Shown: positions 1 through 8,875, numbered from the stretch's first letter. The stretch is 37,234 nt of DNA from Ruminococcus sp. (GCA_023663235.1 JAMPHW010000006.1:1-37234), one strand, 5' to 3'. Made by a program: numbers and translations. The notes: generated by a model not told the origin, from the sequence alone.

Positions 1-60
1 AACTTAAATATTAGGTTAAGACTTAATATAATAGAATTAGGATACAAGATTAATCCTTAA
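1..60 (+). CDS. C-terminal fragment of an unknown gene (partial)
   Basis: Frame 1 is open from the window edge through 19 codons and stops at TAA 58-60. The end reads ...LRLNIIELGYKINP. An intrinsic terminator follows within 11 nt, as expected for the end of a transcription unit. The fragment is too short to assign a family, and its coding status is inferred only from the open frame and the terminator. Confidence 0.4.
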   Translation, partial: NLNIRLRLNIIELGYKINP

Positions 61-70
61 GTTATACTTT

Positions 71-129
71 AAAAAAATAATACTGATGTTTTATATCATG
101 TATATAAAACTATTACAGTATTTTTTTTC
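71..129 (+). terminator. Intrinsic terminator of the upstream gene
   Basis: An imperfect inverted repeat pairs AATACTG...TTTTATA with TATAAAA...CAGTATT around a short loop and is followed by eight T residues. An A-run precedes the 5' arm, so it could also work in the other direction. Confidence 0.7.
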
Positions 130-158
130 TTTAATTATTGCTTTAAATATAGTATAAT
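130..158 (+). promoter_or_regulatory. Candidate promoter for the pseudopilin-rnr-smpB unit
   Basis: A perfect -10 (TATAAT, 153-158) lies 17 nt after a poor -35 (TTTAAT, 130-135). The predicted start would be about 164-166, so the first gene would have almost no leader. The weak -35 keeps confidence low. Confidence 0.4.
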
Positions 159-164
159 TTATAT

Positions 165-509
165 GTGATAAGTATGAATAAAAAAGGTTTTACTTTAATT
201 GAATTATTATCAACAATTACTATTATGGGGCTAATAGCTACTGTAGCAAGTATTAATATTGTAAAAATATTTGATAATAAAGATAGTGAAACAGAGAATA
301 CTAAACATGATATTATTACTACAGCAGCTTGTCTTTATATTGAATTAGAAAGTAATAGTATTCTAAAAGAGCAGTGTTTAACTGATGGTTGTTTAGTTTC
401 AACGACAACTTTAATTAATGCAGGACTACTATATGAAGAAGATATCGAAAAAGAAGAAATAGTTAAAATATATAAAGATAAACAAGAAAAAAAATGTGTT
501 ATTGAATAA
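165..509 (+). CDS. Type IV pilin-like / pseudopilin protein
   Basis: This 114-aa protein has a class III prepilin signal: a short basic leader ending KKG, then FTLIELLSTITIMG, with the Glu at mature position 5 and a hydrophobic helix. Prepilin peptidase would be expected to cut after the Gly and N-methylate the Phe. The rest is a small, mostly polar domain with four Cys that could form disulfides. The listed start is GTG 165; ATG 174 (MNKKG...) is equally possible, and neither has a clear ribosome site. Only 12 nt separate it from rnr, so co-transcription is likely. No pilus ATPase, platform protein or prepilin peptidase lies nearby, so its assembly partner is elsewhere and its role (competence, secretion or adhesion) is unknown. 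Confidence 0.8.
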   Translation: MISMNKKGFTLIELLSTITIMGLIATVASINIVKIFDNKDSETENTKHDIITTAACLYIELESNSILKEQCLTDGCLVSTTTLINAGLLYEEDIEKEEIVKIYKDKQEKKCVIE

Positions 510-521
510 GAAAGGATTAAT

Positions 522-2633
522 ATGAAGGAACAAATATTAAGTATATTAAAGAATATTCATGAAGCTAAAACACTAATGGAAATTAATGACTTATTAGGTC
601 TTAAAACAGTAGAAGAATTACAAGAATTAACTGCATGCTTAGAAGAATTAGTTAATCTATATATGGTGTTTAAAACTAAAAAGGATAAATATTTATTGAT
701 GGCAAATTGTCCAGGTCTTAGAATCGGAAAATTAACCGTTAATAAAAAAGGATTTGGCTTTTTGATATTAGAAAAAGAAGATGATTTATATATATCAGAA
801 AATAATTTAAACAATGCTATTAATAATGATACTGTATTAGTAGAAATAATAAAAAAAGGTTTAAAACCTGAGGGACGAGTTATAAAAATCATTAAAAGAG
901 ATTTAGAAAATGTTGTTGGAGAAATAATATTTGCTAATAATAAGATGATGGTTAAACCCGATGATGATAAATTAGATTTAAAAATTTATGTAAGTAAAGA
1001 AACTGGTAGTAATTGCGTAGAGGGTCATAAGGTTTTAGTACATTTAACAAAAGATTTAGGAGCTAAAAGCTACATGGCCGATTGTATTAAAATTATTGGT
1101 CATAAAAATGATGCAGGAGTAGATATTTTAAGTATCGCATATAAATATGGAATTGAAAGTGAATTTAATTCGGAAGTTATAGAAGAATTAGATGATATTC
1201 CAAGTGATGTAAGCAAAACTGATTTAATTGATCGTAGAGATTTAACAGATATGGAAATATTTACTATTGATGGAGCAGATACGAAAGATATTGATGATGC
1301 GATTAGTTTAGAATACCATGATAATATATATACTTTAGGAGTACATATTGCGGATGTTAGTCATTATGTAAGAGATAATACAGCCTTAGGAGATACGGCA
1401 TATAACAGAGGTACTAGTTCCTATTTAGCAGATACAGTTATTCCAATGATACCTCATAAACTTTCTAATGGTATTTGTTCTTTAAATGAAAATGTGGTTC
1501 GTTTAACAATGAGTTGTGTTATGGATATTAATACTAGAGGAGAAATTATTAAGTATGATATTTTCCCAAGTTATATTAAATCAAGAAAAAAAATGACTTA
1601 TAAAGAAGTTAATCAAATACTAGAGGGAAAAGAGACGCCAGTTGGTTATGAGCCATTTAAAGATACCCTTTTAAAAATGAATGAACTTGCTAAGATATTG
1701 CGAAAGAAAAAAGTTAACGATGGTTACATTGAGTTTGAAATTGATGAAGCTAAAGTTATTCAAGATGAAAATGGGTGTGCTATAGATATCCAAAAAAGAA
1801 CTAGGGGCGATGGCGAAAACTTAATTGAAGATTTTATGATAGCAGCAAATGTTACTGTAGCTACACATATTGCTAATATGGAGTTACCTTTTATTTATCG
1901 TGTCCATGCTTTACCTAACAGCGAGAAAATAGAAGATTTTATGAATTTAGTTAAAGCTTTAGGTTATACTATTAGGACTAATATAAAAGAAATAACGCCG
2001 AAGACAATGCAAAACTTATTAGACGAATTAAAAGATAAACCTGAGTTTAATATATTATCATCTTTATTACTTCGAAGTATGAAAAAGGCTGAGTACTCTA
2101 AAACAAATATTGGACACTTTGGTTTAGCATGTCTTAATTATACACACTTTACTTCCCCTATTAGGCGATATCCAGATTTAATGGTTCATAGATTATTAAA
2201 AACTTATCTCATTGATAAAGATTTTAGTATGAGTACAATTAAATATTTAGATACATCACTCGTAACAATTGCTGAGCATTCAAGCGAAAGAGAAGTAGCT
2301 AGTGTTAATGCTGAAAGAGATGTTAACGATATGAAAATGGCTGAATATATGGAGAAACATATTGGTGAAGAATATGATGGTATAATTAGTTCTGTTACTA
2401 ATTTTGGTTTCTTTGTAGAACTTGAAAATTTAATTGAAGGTTTAGTTCATATTAACACTTTAAAAGGAGATTATTATAATCATGTTCCTGAACTTTTATC
2501 TCTTATAGGAAAAAGCACAAAAAAAACTTATCGAGTTGGGGATAAAGTAAGAATTAAAGTTATTAATGCTTCTAAAGAAACTGCCTTAATTGATTTCGCT
2601 TTAGTGGAGGAAAAAGATGGAAGTAAAAAATAA
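522..2633 (+). CDS. rnr: Ribonuclease R
   Basis: This 703-aa 3'-to-5' exoribonuclease of the RNB family degrades structured RNA and, with tmRNA-SmpB, the mRNAs of stalled ribosomes. It has an N-terminal winged-helix region (about 1-60), cold-shock/OB domains (about 65-195), the RNB catalytic domain and a C-terminal S1 domain (about 616-697, [16 protein letters not shown]). The metal-binding Asp cluster is intact in [13 protein letters not shown]250, D256, D258, D259. [16 protein letters not shown] and [16 protein letters not shown] are also typical. The ATG follows AAAGGA at a good distance. The gene overlaps smpB by 17 nt, the classical rnr-smpB coupling. Length is slightly below the common 750-800 aa. 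Confidence 0.97.
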   Translation: MKEQILSILKNIHEAKTLMEINDLLGLKTVEELQELTACLEELVNLYMVFKTKKDKYLLMANCPGLRIGKLTVNKKGFGFLILEKEDDLYISENNLNNAINNDTVLVEIIKKGLKPEGRVIKIIKRDLENVVGEIIFANNKMMVKPDDDKLDLKIYVSKETGSNCVEGHKVLVHLTKDLGAKSYMADCIKIIGHKNDAGVDILSIAYKYGIESEFNSEVIEELDDIPSDVSKTDLIDRRDLTDMEIFTIDGADTKDIDDAISLEYHDNIYTLGVHIADVSHYVRDNTALGDTAYNRGTSSYLADTVIPMIPHKLSNGICSLNENVVRLTMSCVMDINTRGEIIKYDIFPSYIKSRKKMTYKEVNQILEGKETPVGYEPFKDTLLKMNELAKILRKKKVNDGYIEFEIDEAKVIQDENGCAIDIQKRTRGDGENLIEDFMIAANVTVATHIANMELPFIYRVHALPNSEKIEDFMNLVKALGYTIRTNIKEITPKTMQNLLDELKDKPEFNILSSLLLRSMKKAEYSKTNIGHFGLACLNYTHFTSPIRRYPDLMVHRLLKTYLIDKDFSMSTIKYLDTSLVTIAEHSSEREVASVNAERDVNDMKMAEYMEKHIGEEYDGIISSVTNFGFFVELENLIEGLVHINTLKGDYYNHVPELLSLIGKSTKKTYRVGDKVRIKVINASKETALIDFALVEEKDGSKK

Positions 2634-3042
2634 AAGAGCTTACTTTGACTATAGTATTTTAGAAGAATTAGAGGCTGGTATTGTCTTATCTGGTACTGAA
2701 ATTAAATCAATTAGAAAAGGTTCTGTTGATTTAAAGGATAGTTATGTAACAATTAAAAAGAATGAAGCTTTTATTATTAATATGTACATAGATAAATATG
2801 AAGAAGGAAATATTTTTAACCATGATGAGCGAAGAACAAGAAAGCTTTTATTACATAAAAAAGAAATCTTGAAATTAAAAGAAAAAATTAAAATAGAAGG
2901 ATTAACCCTAGTTCCTTTAAAACTATATTTAAAAAAAGGATATGCTAAAGTATTAATTGGAGTAGCTAAAGGTAAAAAGTTATATGATAAAAGAGCGGCA
3001 TTAAAAGAAAAGGATTTAAAAAGGGAAGCTAGATATTATTAA
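2617..3042 (+). CDS. smpB: SsrA-binding protein SmpB
   Basis: This 141-aa protein binds tmRNA and is required for trans-translation. Family hallmarks are [39 protein letters not shown] and a basic C-terminal tail ending [10 protein letters not shown], which in characterised SmpB enters the mRNA channel. The start lies inside the 3' end of rnr and is preceded by GGAGG within rnr coding sequence, so translation is coupled. A terminator follows immediately. ssrA itself is not in this window. Confidence 0.97.
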   Translation: MEVKNKRAYFDYSILEELEAGIVLSGTEIKSIRKGSVDLKDSYVTIKKNEAFIINMYIDKYEEGNIFNHDERRTRKLLLHKKEILKLKEKIKIEGLTLVPLKLYLKKGYAKVLIGVAKGKKLYDKRAALKEKDLKREARYY

Positions 3043-3045
3043 TTT

Positions 3046-3080
3046 AAAAAAGTATATTATAAAATATACTTTATTTTTTT
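3046..3080 (+). terminator. Bidirectional terminator between smpB and the deformylase gene
   Basis: The stem AAAGTATAT/ATATACTTT has a short AT loop and T-rich tails on both strands. It sits between convergent genes and can serve both. Confidence 0.75.
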
Positions 3081-3084
3081 CTAA

Positions 3085-3672
3085 TTAATTCGTATTACCA
3101 TCTTTTGAAATTACAGTGTATGGATTATTGGCACGATATTCTTTCATTTCTGCTAAAGTCATTTCAAATATTTCTTTTGATTTATCCATGTGTAAAATTC
3201 CATTTAAGTGATCATATTCATGACTAAATACTGTTGCTTCAAATCCCTCAATAGTTTTTCTATTCTTATTACCATTTAAATCAAAGTATTCAATCTCTAT
3301 CATATAGGGTCTTTCGACTATTCCAGCATAATATATTCTTTTATCTTCTTTATGGTATATGCAGCTTGCACACCCCTCTAAAAAGATAGTTTTTCCTTTG
3401 GCACTGATTATAATTGGATTAATATAAATTATCTCTTCATTATAACCATTAGTTACATTATTATCCATATTGGAAGAAGTATTCTTTATATAAATAATTC
3501 TTTTAGGAATGCCTATTTGAACTGGAGCTAAAGCATATACAGAATTATTTTCACAATAATCTTTTAAAGCTTCAATGTATTCCAAGAAATTATCTTTTTT
3601 AAAATCAACTTCAGATGAAATTTGTCTTAAAAAAGTCTCATCTTTTTCAATTGTTTTTCTAGTTAAAGGCAT
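3085..3672 (-). CDS. Divergent peptide deformylase-family metallohydrolase
   Basis: This 195-aa protein belongs to the peptide deformylase family, which removes the N-formyl group from nascent proteins. Motif 2 is EGCAS (Cys101) and motif 3 is HEYDH (His151, Glu152, His155), so the metal ligands and catalytic Glu are present. Motif 1, normally GxGLAAxQIG, reads YALAPVQIG: Gln52 is kept but the leading glycines are lost. The interior also carries an Asn-rich insertion (about 66-79). It is the last gene of a four-gene minus-strand unit, 13 nt after the transglutaminase-like gene. It may be the housekeeping enzyme or a divergent paralogue; the gene symbol is withheld for that reason. Confidence 0.82.
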   Translation of the reverse strand: MPLTRKTIEKDETFLRQISSEVDFKKDNFLEYIEALKDYCENNSVYALAPVQIGIPKRIIYIKNTSSNMDNNVTNGYNEEIIYINPIIISAKGKTIFLEGCASCIYHKEDKRIYYAGIVERPYMIEIEYFDLNGNKNRKTIEGFEATVFSHEYDHLNGILHMDKSKEIFEMTLAEMKEYRANNPYTVISKDGNTN

Positions 3673-3685
3673 TTATTCACCGCTT

Positions 3686-4261
3686 TCACAAATTTATTAA
3701 AATACTATTATCAATATGTTCACGCATTTCATGACCATTTATATGATATTTCGGTTGATTATATTTATAAATATAAAACTTATTATTATCATAGTTTTCC
3801 TTTATAAATTTCTTTGATATAGCATTTTTTATGAACACTCTTTTAAAATCTGTTAATAATTCTAAAATGTTATTATATTTATGAATACCACTATAGAAAC
3901 ATAAGTTATCATTAAACATTGGCTCAAACCAATAAACTTCATCATCATTATAAAAGACTAAAATAGAGTGACTAGGACAACCTTCATTATCATCATAAAA
4001 TAAATAATAAGTTTCGTATTTTAAGGTAGTCATATTTTTGAAGAAACATCTAGCAAGTTCTGTCATATCCCAACAAATACCTATATGACTATTTAATAAT
4101 TCTTTAGGAGACTGCAGAGAATATAATGTAGCATCATTAAATCCTTCATGATTTTTGCCATTTTTATCTATCCAACCATAACTAAAGTTATTTTGCATAT
4201 ATTTAAAAAAGCTTTCAATTGTATTTATTTTATGATCAGCAAAATATTTTTTATAGTCCAT
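3686..4261 (-). CDS. Transglutaminase-like (papain-fold) protein
   Basis: This 191-aa soluble protein has no signal peptide. A plausible Cys-His-acid triad is visible: Cys63 in GICWDMTELAR, His98 in CPSHSILVF and an acidic residue in YWFEPMF (Glu113). This order and spacing match the transglutaminase-like superfamily, whose bacterial members act as proteases, peptide-modifying enzymes or inactive scaffolds. The assignment rests on motif pattern only. The gene sits 2 nt after the DUF1653 gene and 13 nt before the deformylase-like gene, so it is in the same operon. Substrate unknown. Confidence 0.6.
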   Translation of the reverse strand: MDYKKYFADHKINTIESFFKYMQNNFSYGWIDKNGKNHEGFNDATLYSLQSPKELLNSHIGICWDMTELARCFFKNMTTLKYETYYLFYDDNEGCPSHSILVFYNDDEVYWFEPMFNDNLCFYSGIHKYNNILELLTDFKRVFIKNAISKKFIKENYDNNKFYIYKYNQPKYHINGHEMREHIDNSILINL

Positions 4262-4263
4262 AA

Positions 4264-4491
4264 TTATTCTTCTATTTTTTCGAAACGATATTTTTGTTTA
4301 ACATTAGGATACTTTTCTTTATCTACTAAAGATAAAAACATTTCTTCTTTTCTTACCCATATTTCATTACTATCTAAGTGTTCATAAACAACAACTTTCT
4401 CTTCTGTTTCAGAATCTTTAGCTAATAATAAAACTTTAACTAATTGACCTTTAAAATGTCTAAAGATATCTCCTACTTTTACTTCACGCAT
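4264..4491 (-). CDS. DUF1653 family protein
   Basis: This 75-aa protein matches DUF1653: it opens MREVKVGDIFRHFKG, continues with AKDSETEEKVVVYEHL and EIWVRKEEMF, and ends with EKYPNVKQKYRF. These are the family's conserved positions; the function is not established. A longer open frame extends upstream to 4539, but ATG 4491 is preferred because family homology begins there and an AGAGG site lies just upstream. It starts 1 nt after the membrane-protein stop and ends 2 nt before the next gene, so it is translationally linked to both. Confidence 0.85.
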   Translation of the reverse strand: MREVKVGDIFRHFKGQLVKVLLLAKDSETEEKVVVYEHLDSNEIWVRKEEMFLSLVDKEKYPNVKQKYRFEKIEE

Positions 4492-4492
4492 A

Positions 4493-5020
4493 TTAATTAC
4501 CTCTAAAAGCATCAATGAATAACAAAATAGCATTAACAATTAATAACCAACCAATTATTACTAAAACAGCATTGGAAAAGAAAATACTATAAATGCCTAA
4601 AATTATTAACGCAATATTACTAATAGTAGTAACTAAAGCTGTTTTTTTAAATTCACCAAAGCCAAACTGAGTTAGTAATCTACTTACACCCATATAAACT
4701 AAAAAGAAACCTAAAATATATCTTATACTAACTTCAATAGCATTACTTAAAACAATTAATAAGATACCAATAATAATTGAGGTTATAGCAACACCTAAAT
4801 TAAGTCCTTTTACTTGAACTAAATCTTTATTTTGATAATATTCAATAAAAGCTTTTACGCCGTAAACAATGACTAATATTCCTATTATATAAAATAATAA
4901 TTGAACAGCTTGATTACTAAAAAATGCTAAAATAATACCTAATATTAAATACATAACTGCGGTAACAACAGATTTATTATTACCAGTATTTTTCTTAGGT
5001 TTAATAATTTCTGATTTCAT
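4493..5020 (-). CDS. HdeD/DUF308-like integral membrane protein
   Basis: This 175-aa protein has about six hydrophobic helices arranged as repeated two-helix units with glycine-rich segments (LILGIILAFF, ITSIIIGILLIVL, IALIILGIYSIFF). This is the pattern of HdeD/DUF308 membrane proteins; E. coli HdeD is linked to acid resistance, but function here is unknown. Two starts are possible, 5041 and 5020. The second is preferred because GAAAGTAGG lies upstream of it, whereas the first would begin only a few bases after the predicted transcription start. First gene of a four-gene unit. Confidence 0.75.
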   Translation of the reverse strand: MKSEIIKPKKNTGNNKSVVTAVMYLILGIILAFFSNQAVQLLFYIIGILVIVYGVKAFIEYYQNKDLVQVKGLNLGVAITSIIIGILLIVLSNAIEVSIRYILGFFLVYMGVSRLLTQFGFGEFKKTALVTTISNIALIILGIYSIFFSNAVLVIIGWLLIVNAILLFIDAFRGN

Positions 5021-5055
5021 AAAATACCTACTTTCTAACATAATTATATCCTGTT

Positions 5056-5061
5056 ATTATA
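5056..5061 (-). promoter_or_regulatory. -10 element of the HdeD-like operon
   Basis: A perfect TATAAT on the minus strand is placed so that transcription would begin near 5049. No good -35 is visible at 16-18 nt. Confidence 0.4.
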
Positions 5062-5122
5062 GTTTATGCAAGCTTAAAATTTCTTAAATTAAATGCTAAA
5101 TATAGAATTAACTAATTAGATA

Positions 5123-5131
5123 TGTTATAAT
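5123..5131 (+). promoter_or_regulatory. Extended -10 promoter for the 567-aa/164-aa gene pair
   Basis: TGTTATAAT is an extended -10 (TGnTATAAT) 30 nt before the ATG. The -35 is weak (TAGAAT near 5103), which extended -10 promoters tolerate. Confidence 0.6.
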
Positions 5132-5161
5132 GGTATTAGAATAAAATAAGGAGGGCTATAT

Positions 5162-6865
5162 ATGAAAATTGTTGATATTTTAAAAGTACTTCACTCTTTT
5201 AATATTAATTCTAAGTCTTATGGTCCTTCTATTTACCAAAAAGATGATGAAATGGGAATTTGTCTTGATATTAAAGATAATACATTTGGTTTTTTAACAA
5301 GAGCTTTTACTTTTTCGGATATAGATAGTTTAGATGATTTTTTGAAAAAATATTCTTGGTATAAAAAAAATAAAGATCGTTTTAATGTTGAATTAAAATT
5401 TGATAGTTATAGTACTAAGACGCCTAAAATTACTTATTTACATAATGATCATGAACTAACTTTTGATGAAATGATTAATTTAAAAGAGATTATTGAAGTG
5501 AAAAAAGAAAGAGATATTAATGAAGAAACTAAAGCGATATATCTAAGAAATATTGAAGGTTTAACTAACTATCTAATTGAACTTAAAAAAAAGAAATATG
5601 AGCTTAAGTTAGAGAAAAATAATTTAAAAATTGAAGAAAATAATTTGAAGTTTTCTTTACTTGAAGCTTTATCAAAATATTATAATCAACAGAGAGTTTT
5701 AATTAAGAAAAATGTTACTTTAGATAATATTGTTATGAATGATGATAATGCTTTACTGGAAAATAATTTGATTAATATTAAAAGTAAATCTTTGGAAGAT
5801 GTAACAATATATTTAAACTCATTAATTGATATAATAAAACATGAAGAGTTAGACAGAAATTATCTTTTGAATATGTATTCTAATCTAGTTTATAAATATA
5901 ATATAGATATATTAAACAAACAAATTAACTTTGTTAATAATAAGATTGTAGCAGAGCAAAACTTTAATATTCAAGGAAGTGCTATACATAATATAGATGA
6001 AGAATTAAAATCGTTTCTAAAGACTAATATAGCACCTCCTAAGCTTGATATATTCTTAAGAGAAAAAGAAGATTTAATTAATAATAAATTTAGCAGTTTA
6101 ACAGATATTAAAAATGCTTATAATGTAATTAGTGGAACTCGTACTCTTATATTTAGTAAGAGAGTTGAAGCTCCTGCAATTATTAACAGAAAAGTTATTT
6201 TAGACGATTTAAAGGATAATTTTGAAGATAAGACACGTGAAGAAAAAGCAAGTTTAATTTTATACAATTCTTTTTATAAAAATATATGTAATTATATTAT
6301 TGATAATAATTATCCTGACATAACCGATATTAAAAAACATATTGATATTCAATATTATTATGAAGAATTTAGTGAAATAGTTTATAATACAAATAACAAT
6401 CATTATTTAGTTAATTATTTTTCGGTAATAGATTTTAAAAGTGTAGAAAGTTTTATTGCATCTTTAGTAAATATAAGTCATACTTTAGAAAATTCTTTAT
6501 TTAGTTTAATAAGTCCAATTAAAGCTTTTACATTAAAGGATAATAGCACTTATAAATTCTTTACTTTAAATCCTTTAATAGCTGTAAACGAGAAAGTATA
6601 TTTAGTAGATATTCCTTATAGTACACCACTCGTATATATTCCTGAGAAGATTATATTAGATAGTGAGACTAAAGAGTTCTCTTTAATTAAGACAGAAAAT
6701 GTATATTTAAAGGGTAATATAGAAGATGCTAATAATCTAGTTGATGTCCATTATTATCAAAAAAAGACAGAAAATGATACAAAAAATGATATAATAATTA
6801 CAAATGATTTAATCCTAAAAGCAGAAAGTACTTTTCATTTAGGAGTTTTAAAGGATGGTTATTAA
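5162..6865 (+). CDS. Unrecognised 567-aa soluble protein
   Basis: I do not recognise the family. The protein has no signal peptide or membrane helix and is rich in Lys, Asn, Ile and Leu. Residues about 110-175 form a Lys/Glu/Leu-rich heptad-like stretch (EGLTNYLIELKKKKYELKLE) that is probably a coiled coil. The middle (180-430) looks mostly helical, and the C-terminal third (about 430-567) has more alternating hydrophobic, strand-like sequence. The ATG has a strong GGAGGG site and its own extended -10 promoter. The stop overlaps the start of the following membrane-protein gene (TAATG), so the two are co-translated and probably work together, the partner perhaps bringing it to the membrane. 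Codon use matches its neighbours, with no sign of recent transfer. Confidence 0.75.
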   Translation: MKIVDILKVLHSFNINSKSYGPSIYQKDDEMGICLDIKDNTFGFLTRAFTFSDIDSLDDFLKKYSWYKKNKDRFNVELKFDSYSTKTPKITYLHNDHELTFDEMINLKEIIEVKKERDINEETKAIYLRNIEGLTNYLIELKKKKYELKLEKNNLKIEENNLKFSLLEALSKYYNQQRVLIKKNVTLDNIVMNDDNALLENNLINIKSKSLEDVTIYLNSLIDIIKHEELDRNYLLNMYSNLVYKYNIDILNKQINFVNNKIVAEQNFNIQGSAIHNIDEELKSFLKTNIAPPKLDIFLREKEDLINNKFSSLTDIKNAYNVISGTRTLIFSKRVEAPAIINRKVILDDLKDNFEDKTREEKASLILYNSFYKNICNYIIDNNYPDITDIKKHIDIQYYYEEFSEIVYNTNNNHYLVNYFSVIDFKSVESFIASLVNISHTLENSLFSLISPIKAFTLKDNSTYKFFTLNPLIAVNEKVYLVDIPYSTPLVYIPEKIILDSETKEFSLIKTENVYLKGNIEDANNLVDVHYYQKKTENDTKNDIIITNDLILKAESTFHLGVLKDGY

Positions 6866-7359
6866 TGACAGAAGAAATGTTTATTAGAGCTTTAAGTGAT
6901 AATTTAAAATATTTAAAAAAGAAAGTTAGAGAAGAAGAATTAAACAAATATAGGCATCTTAATGATTATAATTTAGATCCAATGGAAATTGCTAACTCTA
7001 TTTATCAAAGTTATGGATTAACATACAGAGTTCATAGAGTTATTAGTTTAAAAGAGGCCGCAGGTACGATTATTGAAGGGCTACAATCGAAAAATAACAA
7101 AGTTATTAAAAATGTATTATTATTTTTTCTGTACTTATTATTATTACTTATTGTTATTAAAATACCTTTTATTTATGTTAGAGATACGATGAGTAGTATT
7201 TTAGGTAATTTATTTAGTGGCGATTTTGCTTATATGATTTGGGGATTATTATTTGAAGCATTGTATGCAGTTGCAACTATTTTAATATTTATTCGTTTAA
7301 TAAAAAATAAAGCTATAGAGATTGAAAAAGAATTAGAAAAAAATGTTAATGAAACTTAA
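6865..7359 (+). CDS. Small two-helix membrane protein with HAAS-like N-terminus
   Basis: In this 164-aa protein the cytoplasmic N-terminal part (MTEEMFIRALSDNLKYL..., DYNLDPMEIANSIYQSYGL) is helical and charged and vaguely resembles the HAAS/DUF1700 domain, which occurs in regulators that pair with transcription factors. Two membrane segments follow (about 83-104 and 123-147), then a charged tail. The ATG overlaps the stop of the 567-aa gene and is preceded by AAGGATGG. Family identity is tentative. The terminator lies across its stop codon. Confidence 0.7.
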   Translation: MTEEMFIRALSDNLKYLKKKVREEELNKYRHLNDYNLDPMEIANSIYQSYGLTYRVHRVISLKEAAGTIIEGLQSKNNKVIKNVLLFFLYLLLLLIVIKIPFIYVRDTMSSILGNLFSGDFAYMIWGLLFEALYAVATILIFIRLIKNKAIEIEKELEKNVNET

Positions 7360-7368
7360 CATTTTTTT
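7337..7368 (+). terminator. Intrinsic terminator overlapping the preceding stop codon
   Basis: A perfect 12-bp stem (AAAAAATGTTAA/TTAACATTTTTT) with loop TGAAAC ends in a T-run. The TAA stop of the preceding gene (7357-7359) is part of the 3' arm. The A-rich 5' arm makes it usable from the minus strand too. Confidence 0.85.
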
Positions 7369-7386
7369 AATATCTTTATTAATAAT

Positions 7387-8814
7387 TTAAGACACAGTAT
7401 AAGGATTATCTATTGTTCCTGAGCCTGATAATTTGACATCAGAGCGAATATTGATTACAGGTCTGATGTTAATATTGCTAGTGTAGAGCCACCAAGGATG
7501 AAGCCAGCCATCTTCATGAACCGCAAATATTAAAGCCTTAATAAATTCAGTTCCAAAACCATATGGAGACATAGTCCAGTATCTTTGGTTTGTATATAAA
7601 TAGTTTCCCGTCGAGCTTACATAACTTACTAAACCAGCGTATGCTGCTTCATCTGCAGTTATCATTCCTATTGGATTGGCTAACGTTGCATTTCCTTGAT
7701 TAGCTTCTGAGTATGTATATAAATCTGAACTATTTAGACATTTTAATGTTGGGGTTACAGTCGTCGAATCTTTTGTTACAGCTTCGCCTTTTGGTCTTAA
7801 TCTTAAATATGCACCGTAATATGTTGCGGTCGTTTTTGTTCCACCACTTCCATCTCCTATATTATATGGTGATGTAGTTGATGGTATAGATGTTGTACTT
7901 GGCGTTCTATCTCCACAAAAGCCTATATCTTTATCTATTAAATTAAAATAACTTGTTCCTAGTTTGATATTAGAATTTTCAAACCATTTATTTAATTCAG
8001 TATATGCATTTGATGGGTAAGTTAAGCCTCTTAATTCTCCGTCTTCCCCATACATATAGCCAACATATCTATTATTATCATAACTGCTATTAAATGCACT
8101 TGCCCCTATCTGTGTCCCTTCTCCAGTTACATTAGGCTCTGTTCCTTGATATATCATTCTGATTGAACCATTTCCATTTACTCTGATTATTCGCCAATAA
8201 TACCCGCCAAACTCTACCCAGTTGTTTGTTGGATTTCCTGCAAAATAATAACTTGTTCCTTCATCATCTTCGGCTTCATATATATCACTATTTGTTTCCG
8301 CATATGGTACATTAAATGATTTTAATTCGGTATTTCTTTCTGCTAAATCAGTATTTGCTATTATTGTTTTACATGCACTTCCACATTTATCTGATATCTT
8401 CTCAAAGTATAATACACATTTATCTCCTTTGGTTAAGTTTGATATTATATGTTCTCCATTTTCATTGGTATATAATTTTGCGTTACTATCTATATTATCT
8501 TTTGTTCCTATATAACAATAGCTATTCTTTTTACTTATGACATATCCCTCACTTGGCATTCTAGTGTCTTTTAATTCGTTATATTTTCTATTATTCTTAA
8601 CTTCTATCCCATTACTATCACTTATATACATGGCTATTGTATTAAAGTCATAGGGACTCGATGTTACTTTACCTTCTGCAAGTTCATAAGTTGCTGTTAC
8701 TCTAAAGTTTGCTTTACTTACTAATAAAATTACTGTAACCGTAAGTACTACTACCATTATTAGACCATACAAAAAAATTTTCTTATTTTCGCTATTTACT
8801 TTTTTAAGTTTCAT
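7387..8814 (-). CDS. Membrane-anchored surface protein with DUF6273-like C-terminal domain
   Basis: This 475-aa protein has a short basic N-terminus, one signal-anchor helix (about 13-33, LYGLIMVVVLTVTVILLV) and a long extracellular region. Residues about 45-150 are a Cys-containing domain (KCGSACK motif); the rest carries GGYYWRIIRVNGNGSIRMIY, YWTMSPYGFG and INIRPVINIRSDVKLSGSG, ending DNPYTV. The W-x-(M/L)-S-P followed by RPV-(I/L)-N pattern is that of DUF6273-type domains common in gut Firmicutes surface proteins. The function is unknown, with adhesion or ligand binding a guess. AAGGAG precedes the ATG and a consensus promoter drives it. It is transcribed divergently from an XRE regulator and stands as a single-gene unit. 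Confidence 0.75.
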   Translation of the reverse strand: MKLKKVNSENKKIFLYGLIMVVVLTVTVILLVSKANFRVTATYELAEGKVTSSPYDFNTIAMYISDSNGIEVKNNRKYNELKDTRMPSEGYVISKKNSYCYIGTKDNIDSNAKLYTNENGEHIISNLTKGDKCVLYFEKISDKCGSACKTIIANTDLAERNTELKSFNVPYAETNSDIYEAEDDEGTSYYFAGNPTNNWVEFGGYYWRIIRVNGNGSIRMIYQGTEPNVTGEGTQIGASAFNSSYDNNRYVGYMYGEDGELRGLTYPSNAYTELNKWFENSNIKLGTSYFNLIDKDIGFCGDRTPSTTSIPSTTSPYNIGDGSGGTKTTATYYGAYLRLRPKGEAVTKDSTTVTPTLKCLNSSDLYTYSEANQGNATLANPIGMITADEAAYAGLVSYVSSTGNYLYTNQRYWTMSPYGFGTEFIKALIFAVHEDGWLHPWWLYTSNINIRPVINIRSDVKLSGSGTIDNPYTVS

Positions 8815-8851
8815 TTTTTATTCTCCTTAAATAAGCAAATCCGGACTACTT

Positions 8852-8863
8852 TAGAAATTTCTA
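8852..8863. promoter_or_regulatory. 12-bp palindrome in the leader of the surface-protein gene
   Basis: TAGAAATTTCTA is a perfect palindrome a few bases downstream of the predicted transcription start (about 8869), a position where a bound repressor would block transcription. The neighbouring XRE regulator makes this a candidate operator, but AT-rich palindromes arise readily by chance. Confidence 0.3.
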
Positions 8864-8875
8864 GCTTATACATTT

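Noticed and set aside
4148-4387. Plus-strand frame over the transglutaminase-like and DUF1653 genes
   Set aside because: Both minus-strand genes are better supported; this frame has no ribosome site or family resemblance.
7387-8814. Diversity-generating retroelement target at the C-terminus of the DUF6273-like protein
   Set aside because: The WxMSP...RPV-x-N end resembles C-type-lectin-like domains, but no reverse transcriptase, template repeat or accessory gene is present in the window.
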